NCBI GenBank assembly: GCA_031213475.1
Contig: JARUPZ010000012.1
Span: forward strand, 11,242,727 to 11,306,726
Reading direction: 5' to 3'
From: Nereocystis luetkeana
Taxonomy: Eukaryota > Sar > Phaeophyceae > Laminariales > Laminariaceae
Length of the DNA stretch: 64,000 nt
Position numbers and translations under genes: made by a program. Positions 53,698 to 62,600 of this stretch are shown in pieces. A model generated the notes under the pieces. That model was not told where the DNA came from and did not search any database. It was given only the letters and a program-made list of their open reading frames with translations. Within the stretch, counting starts at the first letter, position 1, and each line of letters starts with the position of its first letter.

Positions 53698-56600
53698 CGT
53701 TTTTTCATCAGCCACTCGGCCGAGTGACTGTTAATTACCCTGCTGGTTTGCAGCTTTGAGCTTTTACTTCTTTGTGTTTGTTTGGTTCGCGATATGCACC
53801 GCCATGGGATTGTTTGTTGCGCTTCGCGAACAGCAGTTTTTCAAGGCCAACCTTCGGTGGAGCGTACACAAGCTACTCGCTCCAGTGGCATACATCAGGT
53901 GATAAAAATGACGTTAGTCTCCCCACCGAAAAGCAGTCAACAATAAAAACAACGTCAGCTACAACAACAGCAACACCAAACCTACCTGTACGTATGCAAA
54001 AGGCGCGCTCTCGCCTAGGGCCTCTCTGGACAATGGACTTATGTGAGCTCGGACCGCGTAAGGAAGAAGCAGTCGTGACAGGTGATGAAAATCGAGTGTG
54101 TCATCTCCGAATGAGTCGACGAGCTCCACATCGTCGGACGTGCTCTTGCACGTGTTGTCTATGGCAAAAGCTGCACCTTCGCGTCAAACAGATCATCTAG
54201 CTCATGATCTTTAGATGATCTGTAGACCATATAGTTCCTCATCTGCCACGGCAGACCATAGTGCAGATCATCTATGTAGTTCATTTTATGCCGTCGTGAG
54301 AGAGACCTGCATAGCACAGATCCAACCCAGGAGACATGTGCTAGAAGATCATACAGATTTTACGGGCCCCACCCGTCAACACGAGCTAGATCATACAAAA
54401 TCGGGAATATATGATATATCTGTCTTTCTATCTTCCTTACAAGATCTAGATCATCACGTGGGAATTGACTAGCTGTCTCGAGGTGTTTTGCCGGGGCCGG
54501 GAGGCAAGCCAAGCCGTTCCAGTGACGAACAGTACGAAAGTTCGATAGACGACGTCGCTGATACCAAGACTCTTGTGCTGGTATCCCTTGAAGACTTATG
54601 GCCAAACGATCGATATCCTCACATACCTTCGCCGTATTCTTACATTAATCAAGAGATACATATGACTGAGATACGATCCCCTTCACCAAGTTAAGATATC
54701 TTGGAATGAGGTGAACAAATCTGGGATCCTCACGCCGGTTTCGAAGTTCGAGTCGAAAAAATCACAAGTGCTCCCTTATACCGGTAGTATTCCAAATGGG
54801 TTCGAATCGCAGCTCCTCTTTATCCCGAATTATTTTCCGTCAGTTGTGACAAAAACCAGCAATCGTTTTTTTGTCAAGATTGGCCCGAGTTCACGAAAAA
54901 AAAATGAGCTTAGCACTTGTAGGACTGCAGTCCCGTTTTGGACTCAAATTACATGTAACTTGAGTGGTTCGTCCCCAAAACGGGACTGCAGTCCTAAGAT
55001 AGTTGAGTGAAGCTGCAATGAATCTCTTTGGAATATTATTTTACTTCGCTAAGGAAGGGCGTGTGTTTTTTTCATCTCAAAATCCGAGAAAATCGACGTG
55101 AACAAGTTAGGACCGATTCGAAAATTTGGTGTTGGCTAGCCCAGCTCGTACATCATAGACGACCGGTCTTTGTAATGCGCGTTAAGGCCTCTTTAGTCTT
55201 ATTGTACTAGTTTTAAAGGGCGGTCAGGCAAAGGTCAAACCGTAGGAGACAGGTCATTTTGGGCGCGGCAACGCCTGTTTTTGCCTTATCACACTAGTTT
55301 TGGTCTAGCGGCGGTCAGTCAAGGGTCAAACCGCGGCTCCTACGTATTGTTAGAACATTTTCTTGCTCACGGTAGACGGGTGGTATATTCGCAGTTATGG
55401 CCGGGAATGTAATCGTCGTTTGGAATATTACGTTAATATCAAACAGGGATTATATGCCTGGCCAGCTCTGGCCGGGAACATAGTCACTTTTCCGACGCTA
55501 ATGTGATACCAAACGGGGGTGATATTGCCGGCCAGAGTTTTACTTTTTTTTGTCGCTCTTTCCTGAGCCCCGAAGATTTTTAGCCTTATCCCAGTTGCAC
55601 CGGCTGGCTGCTTCGTGTCGTGATTTTTTTCTGCTTCCATTCAGTATGCTGGTGGGTTTGTTTCCGGTATTGTAATGTCTTCAGGAACTATAGCTCGAGT
55701 CCCTGCAAACGGCGTGGGTGGTGGGTGACCTGCTGGGCAAAAATGTACCTGGTGTATACTAGGACCTGGTATGCAGTAACGATCGACCTGGTGGATCTCT
55801 TGAATGAGACATAATGGCATACCACTCTGTCCCTATTTATTACAGTATGACCAATGGTGTGTTTCTAAACGGTCCTTGTGTACGTCGGGATGGGGTGAGT
55901 GTATCCCTGTTTCGCCCGGGCTGCTTGGTGTTGGCGGTGCAGTTACAGCCACTTTTTGTCGTCACTTGTTGTCTGCACGCTGCAGTCAAGTGGAGTACCC
56001 GAGTAGTGCAGCTATCACGCGGAGACAAAGAGATACCCATAACAACACGGTAAGGAGTGGACCTGAGAGGGACTGACTATCATAGGATAACGGACAGGTG
56101 AACTGGAAGTAGTGACGTGTGCAGGCAAGCATCGACCACTTTTTGCTTTGGACTATTTGTAGTGTGGGATATCTAACGTGTCGAGTGTTTCAATCTAAAA
56201 GTCATGTCGAAATATTGAACTTTCTATATATTTACCGTATCCTATCGAGCGTGTTTTGCCCTCCCTCCCCTGGCGTTCCCGTGTTTTTTCTGCTGACACT
56301 GAGCGAAAGCTTAGATGTATCAATATCGGAATAATATCGAGTTGTTTTTTATTCATCGGTATCGTGTACTTCGTATGTCTAACTCGACTCCGATATCGAT
56401 ATTTAGCACTACTTTGGATACGTTTGTGATTACTTTTTTAATTTTCACTTCCACCCGTCCCATCTATTTTGGCGTATCTCAGATCTATGGGGGTCACACG
56501 TATAGCGGGCACTCCTCCCCCCTCCCCCCACAACGGTACATGCGTTGATGAGTTCAAACGTTTTACACGTCGGACAAATCAACTACGGATAGATCATCTA

Positions 56601-59600
56601 CAGATAGATCATGCTGATCCTAAGCTGCCGCCATGAGATGTTGTGCAGGATATGTATGGTACGGTACATATCCAACCCAGGAAACATGTGGTACATCGTG
56701 CAGACTACATGGCTCCCACCCTAAAACAACATGGCCTACTAATAGATCATACCAGTACAGATTACGACTATTTCTGCCCTGTAACTGGAAGGCCTAGATC
56801 ATTAAGTGGGGATGGGTGATCCCCCTGGTCTGTCCGATGTGTGATTTTCTCTGCGGATGGATGAAGTTCTGCACTGCATTTCAACGCATGGTACCGACAG
56901 GCTTGGCTTGGCTTGCCCTGGCCTGGCTTGGTCTGGCGTTTGTTTCCTCTCTTGTAGTTGTGGCAATGTGCCTACCTATTATATACCTGGTACCTGGTAC
57001 CAGGTATGTAGACCTGCCCAGGCTAATCATTTCTGACTTTCGTTCCGGTTTCCGACTATTGCCCCGCTTCTCCTTCCGGATTTTGTTCCGGTTTTCGTTC
57101 CGAATTTTTGTTGCGAACCATGTCCGGAATTTCGTCCCGGATTTTGCCCGCCGGATTTTCGTTCCGATTATTTTCTACGACCTTTGTCTATCTTATCTTG
57201 TCCCGAAAGTCGGAAAGCGGTGCCGTGGTGCCCTTTTCCTACCAAAGGCTTGAGCGACGATCCGCACAGCTCAGATAGATCAGATATATCAGATCCCCTA
57301 CTTGATGATCTAGATATTTCAGGGGGTATATATTCCACGTCTGTATGATCTGTATGATCTGTATGATCTAGCTCATCTTGCCGGGTGTTAGCCGTACAAC
57401 GTGCACGATATAATTTAGCTCATATTTCGAGGGTTGGATCTGCAGTGCGCAGATCCCCTCCTGCGCAACATCTCACATGGGCAGGTGAGGATCTAGATGA
57501 TACCTGGTATATCTGTAGATAGATAGATCGTGATCTGTCCTGTGTGTGCATGCAATCTTTGATGTGCGACGATTCGATATTTGATGTTTGATCTCCGATG
57601 GCTGATGTTACAAGTTATCCGCAAGCAGTGCTGACGTGGCCAGATGCTCATGGCGCTGCCCCGTTTCGCCTCGCTATAGGTGGGGACTGAAAGTTGAAGC
57701 GTGAATCTCGGCTCCTATGGTTTGTTTCGTGTAGGTCTCGATGGGTTTCTTCGGGCTTGGTTTTGACCTTTCCCCGCTGGCTGTCGTGGTGTTGTCATAT
57801 ACGAGGTATCTTTTTTTAATTTTGTAGTCCCGTTGCCATGTTATCATACACAGCGGTACCACGTTGTCGTATTGTACACACAACATAATATGAACAGTAC
57901 CGTTACTATGTTATTTTGTTACAGTAGCATCGCATAGCACAATAGTACCGTTGACGGTCGGTTGTGTTACCCAGGGGCCGTCAACCAGTTGGATGCATCT
58001 GCCGCAACCGTTTGCGTGTGAGGCGTGTTTTATCCATTCTCCTGTTAATAGGGTGGTTACAACTTGGATTTAGAGTGGAGAGACAAGTAGTACTAGCTCT
58101 ATGACAGTAAAAAGTTGATGATATTGCTCTATATACTACATCGGACGGATCATCCACAGATAGATCATCTACAGATAGATCACCTAACATATAGATCATC
58201 TAGGTGGTAAGTTCACCGTTATATAAAATTTCGTGCAAGAAGAGCCGTATCTTACAGTTCCTATGATTCCCACCAAACGTGTGCGCAAGACCCGCCTCAT
58301 GCAGGTTCCACCCGGAGAACATGGTCTGGATGGTGCAAATCGTAGAAATTGAGAGTTAGATAGATATATCTGCACCGAATGGTCTATCCAGATCATGATC
58401 TACAGTATAGTAGTTGAATGGGTATCTGATTCGTCTCAGATGTGCTACCCTGCACATGATCCCGCCGTCCGAGGTCTCCCGTAAAAAAACATGATGGTAC
58501 TATATACCAGGTATACAGTAGATTAGCTATAGACTTTATTACACATTTACCTCAACAAGTTATTTGCCCTTGCCGCACTTGATTGAAAGGGCTCGCTGCG
58601 CTCTCAGAGCTCCCACCCGGAACACGCCTGCCTAACTCCACCTCTCTACGAGAACCTTCCAGGCGTTTTCCTTCAACGAGTATTACTTGCGGAACTTTCC
58701 GGCCCTCTTTGCTTTCTTCCTTTTTTCCGTGTTTTTTCCCCTTTTTCGAAAATCACACCCAGCTCGACTCAGCTCACACTAAATCCAAGCCAAAAACTAC
58801 CACAGTAATCTCGAAGTCAATCGTTTTCAAAGAGTCGAAAAACAGTCGAGAAACGGATGTTCAAAACTCGAGTCAGAATCGAAAAGCAGTAAAAACTGAT
58901 TCAACTGAAGTCTCATATACACGTCGTATGATATGATACTCGCCCCACACGTTTTATTATGCTGGTATCATTTGTTTGTGTTTCAAAGTGGAATTGGAAA
59001 TGAACATTGCAGGATAAACATATTATTGTTGTTGAGTACAAACGAGATTGGAATCGAAAACGAAAATGAAAATGAAGCATACAAGTTTTCAATTAATGAA
59101 TAACCGATGAAAATGAAAATGTAGCATACAATTTTTTAATGATTAACTAACCGATGACGAAAATGAAAATGGAACGAAAAATGCAGGACAACAAAGCGGA
59201 GCAGGAGAAAATAAAGCTGCTGCTCTTGGGGCCCGGCGAGAGCGGCAAGAGCACTATTTTCCGGCAGATGAAGCTGATCTACGGCGTCATCTCAGAGGAG
59301 GACAGAGTCAGTCTTGTGAGTGGTACGGGGGCAGGGGGGGGGGGGGGTGCTCATCCCATGCACAGAGTGTTGTAAACCGAAAACCGAAAAAAAACGTTTT
59401 TCGGACGATTTTTGCGGACCGAAGCCGACCATTTTGGGGTTCGAATTTTCCGTGCCAATAACCTCCCCATACCGGAAACCGACGCGTTTTGTTTTTCGGT
59501 CGGTTTCTTATTTTCCTGTTGCTTTCGTACGTCATCTCGGAGGACAGGGTCAACCTTATGAGTGCTACGTAGGGGGGGGGGGGGTACTCATGCCATGTAC

Positions 59601-62600
59601 CAGGTATGGCCGTAGTATACCGTAGTCCCTCGCATCCCTACTTCCAGTGCCGAGACGGAGCACGTCGGGTTTTCACCGACCAGGCAGACATTGCTTGCTT
59701 GCACCAAGCGCGAAACGCCGAGAGGTGTTCGGCGAATCGCATGAAGGATGTAGCTGCAACGTGCTAGCTAACGCGTTTGCGAGGGGGGCTTATGGAAGAC
59801 AGCGTGGAATGGGGAAGGTTTATATGGTAGTCCTGGTACCTGGTAAATGTTCAACTTTTTTTTTTTTCGTCGTACGATACGCCCTGCAAGTGACATACTG
59901 GCACCAGGTGACATCTATTAACTTTTAGTAACGAAGCACTAAATGAGAACATGCCGCGTACTCATTGCGCAGTGCACCAACACTTAACGTGCCAGTCACG
60001 AAATAGTAGGAATCAACTACCCGGTACGTAGCTGTTATGATACCTGGTACCTTGTGCCCTGGTATATTTAATGCCGGCAGAGGGACGGGCGGCAGTGTCT
60101 GTAGCATCAAGGCGAACCAGAGCGAACAGTGACCGAAAACTCGTTGATTGCTCGGCTTTCGAAATATATGTATATTTTTTTGCTCGTCGGGGTTGATGTA
60201 CGGTGGATGGACTTTCGCGCTCTCTGTTTATTTGCTCGAGTTTTGTGTGTGTGTGTGTGTTTACCCCTTTTAGGTCTGTACTGCAGTCCTGTTTTGGGGA
60301 CAACCCGCTCTAATTCCAAGTGGTTTGCCCCCAAAACGGGACTGCGGTTCTAAAAGGGTTATGCTGCTCGTTTTTTTGTTTGTGCTGCTATTAATAGGTT
60401 GGTTCGCTTTTTTGTGCTCTTTGTTCTGTTTTTGCCTCTTAGCTTTTATTGCTCTTCTTCGTCCGATTTTCAGCTTATCTCTTTTTTCTGTTCTCTTTTG
60501 TTTCTTTCTGTCTGCTTTCCTCCCCCTTGTGTCCTTCTCCCTTTTTTTTTTGTGGTGTATTTGTTTGGTTTCCTTCCTTCCTCCCTTCTTTTTTTTTCCT
60601 ATTCTGTTTTTTTGGCTGGTCGGATTGGTGATCCGTATCCTCTTACCCCCGTGTACGCTGCTCTCTGTGTGCTCTTGATTTGTCATTGCCCTTTTCTCGA
60701 AATGGTTGCAGACGCCGGTCGTTTACGCCAATACGATGAGCACGATCAAGATGGTCGTTAAGAAGGCTAACTACTACGGCTTCGACAAGCAGGTGCGAAA
60801 ACCAGGGGTAAACTTCGAACTATAGTCATGGGAGTACTTCGTGCCAGCACCAGGTATCATCCAAGGTCGCCCTTGGGAGGCATTCGGAGGCATTCGGGCG
60901 TGGGGTGACGGAAGCAGGGAAAAACACGTAATCCGAGGACGTTTTTTGTGCTGAAGAAAACGAAAGGCCCACCAGCCGTTGAACTTTCGAAGTCTATACA
61001 GTTGTACAGCCCGAAAGTCGAAACGCGTAACGACCGGCGAAAGGAAATCGGTATACGTATCTATCTATCTCTATCTATCTATCTATCTATCTATATAGTC
61101 TACCAGGTATCTATCTATGTAGTCTATATATTTAGTCTACCAGGTATCTACTGTAATATTGGGTAGAACGGGTGGCACCTCTGACGACGGAGTTTTCCTG
61201 ACGGCCGTTGAAGATTATACCTCGTATCTTACCAGGGATGTGTACAAGTTCACCTGGAAAGTAGAAGCGACGATTTATAGTACATACCAGGTACCTGGTA
61301 CCCTGGTCGTACGTATTACAGTATTTGTACATATGTTGGTGTAGTAATGATGATAATAGTAGTGTTGATAGGTGGATGCAAGGTCCTATCCCCTAGATCT
61401 TACCGCCTCGATATCATTACAATCCTTCCCGGCCTTCCTGGCTCCTCGGGGGTGCTCTCTGAGATTACCTCTCCTCTACTTGCTGACCCTCGAGAGTGTG
61501 GCAACGCAACACAAGCCACCTTGGTGCGTCTCCACACCCACGTCACAGAAAAATTTAGCTCGCTGCGGGACTACCGTCCCACTAAAAGGATATTGTTGTT
61601 ACAAATATTAGTATATACCTGGTATTAATATTAACTTGATCATAGACCTAAAAGTGTTAAGACACACCCCCATTCCCTTATCCTACACCCCCCCCCCCCC
61701 CCCCCCCGTGTTTTTAATCATTGCTCGCCGCGGTTGGTCTTTTTGCCAGGTTATCGACCAGAAGTCGATGAAGTTGATTCGCGAGCTGGAGGAGCAGACG
61801 CCCATCGACGTGGGTATCGGAGAAGCTATCTCGTCGTTGTGGGAGGGTGAGTGAGAGCGAATTACCTTAAATGCCACTTAACCCTTTTATTATTAGGACT
61901 GCTGCCCCGTTGTGGGGGCGCACCAGTCATATTCCCAAGTAGTTTGCCCCCAAAACGGGGCTGCGGTTCTAAACGGGTTAACATATCCCACAGATGTAGC
62001 CCCAACCTCTCCGTTGTAGTAGGCTGTGAAGGATCTGGTTGGTACGAATGCAACCCTCGGGACACATGCTATTACGGAGGACCTTAGTAAATAGGACCAA
62101 ATATTGTTGATAAAAATAGAGAAATATGTAGGTTCTTGTGTGTACCGTAGGTCGTATTTACTATGGCCCCCCGTAATAGATCATGCAGATTGCACGGCTC
62201 TCACCCTAAAACAACACGACCTATAGATCATATCAGTACAGATGAGGAATATATATAGATATGTCCTGAAGTATTTGTATTATGAAGTGGGAATTATCTA
62301 TCTGATCTGATCTAATGTGATCTGACCTGATCGATGTGTGCATTGCTGTGCTTCATCGCCGCGCTATTTTTTGCGCCCGACCTACTACAGTAGTAGCGGC
62401 TAGGGTGCATTTTTTTGTCGCTGCAGCAATATTCCAAGGAGTGTGCCCGTACGACGTGAGTGGAGTGCGCGGCGCTAAAAGAGGTTAAAGCGTCTACCTC
62501 AGGACTACTGCTCTTCTGTCGTGATGAAAAATGGGGGCATGTTACGTGGAATTAGAGTCACATTTTGGCTTATGCACAGTCAGGGCAGTGTGTGCGGTGC

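Larger units (their letters stand above)
34858..59186 (+). other. Intron 1 of G-alpha, 24.3 kb
   Basis: The donor is CAG/GTGAGT and the acceptor AAAAATGCAG. The acceptor lies in a purine-rich repeat, not in a pyrimidine tract. The intron holds copies of every element family listed below except SINE-2's intact form and many TACCAGGTA words. Plain stretches with nothing recognised include 36380-37000, 41640-42720, 43260-44100, 45200-46120 and 49690-50340. An open frame at 34862-35530 directly after exon 1 is intron sequence: it has no known domain and runs through C-rich low complexity at 35408-35438. Confidence 0.65.

Noticed and set aside
60270-60686. Lysine-rich (minus) and phenylalanine-rich (plus) open frames
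   Set aside because: Both derive from the T-rich tract of G-alpha intron 2 and a MITE-B.
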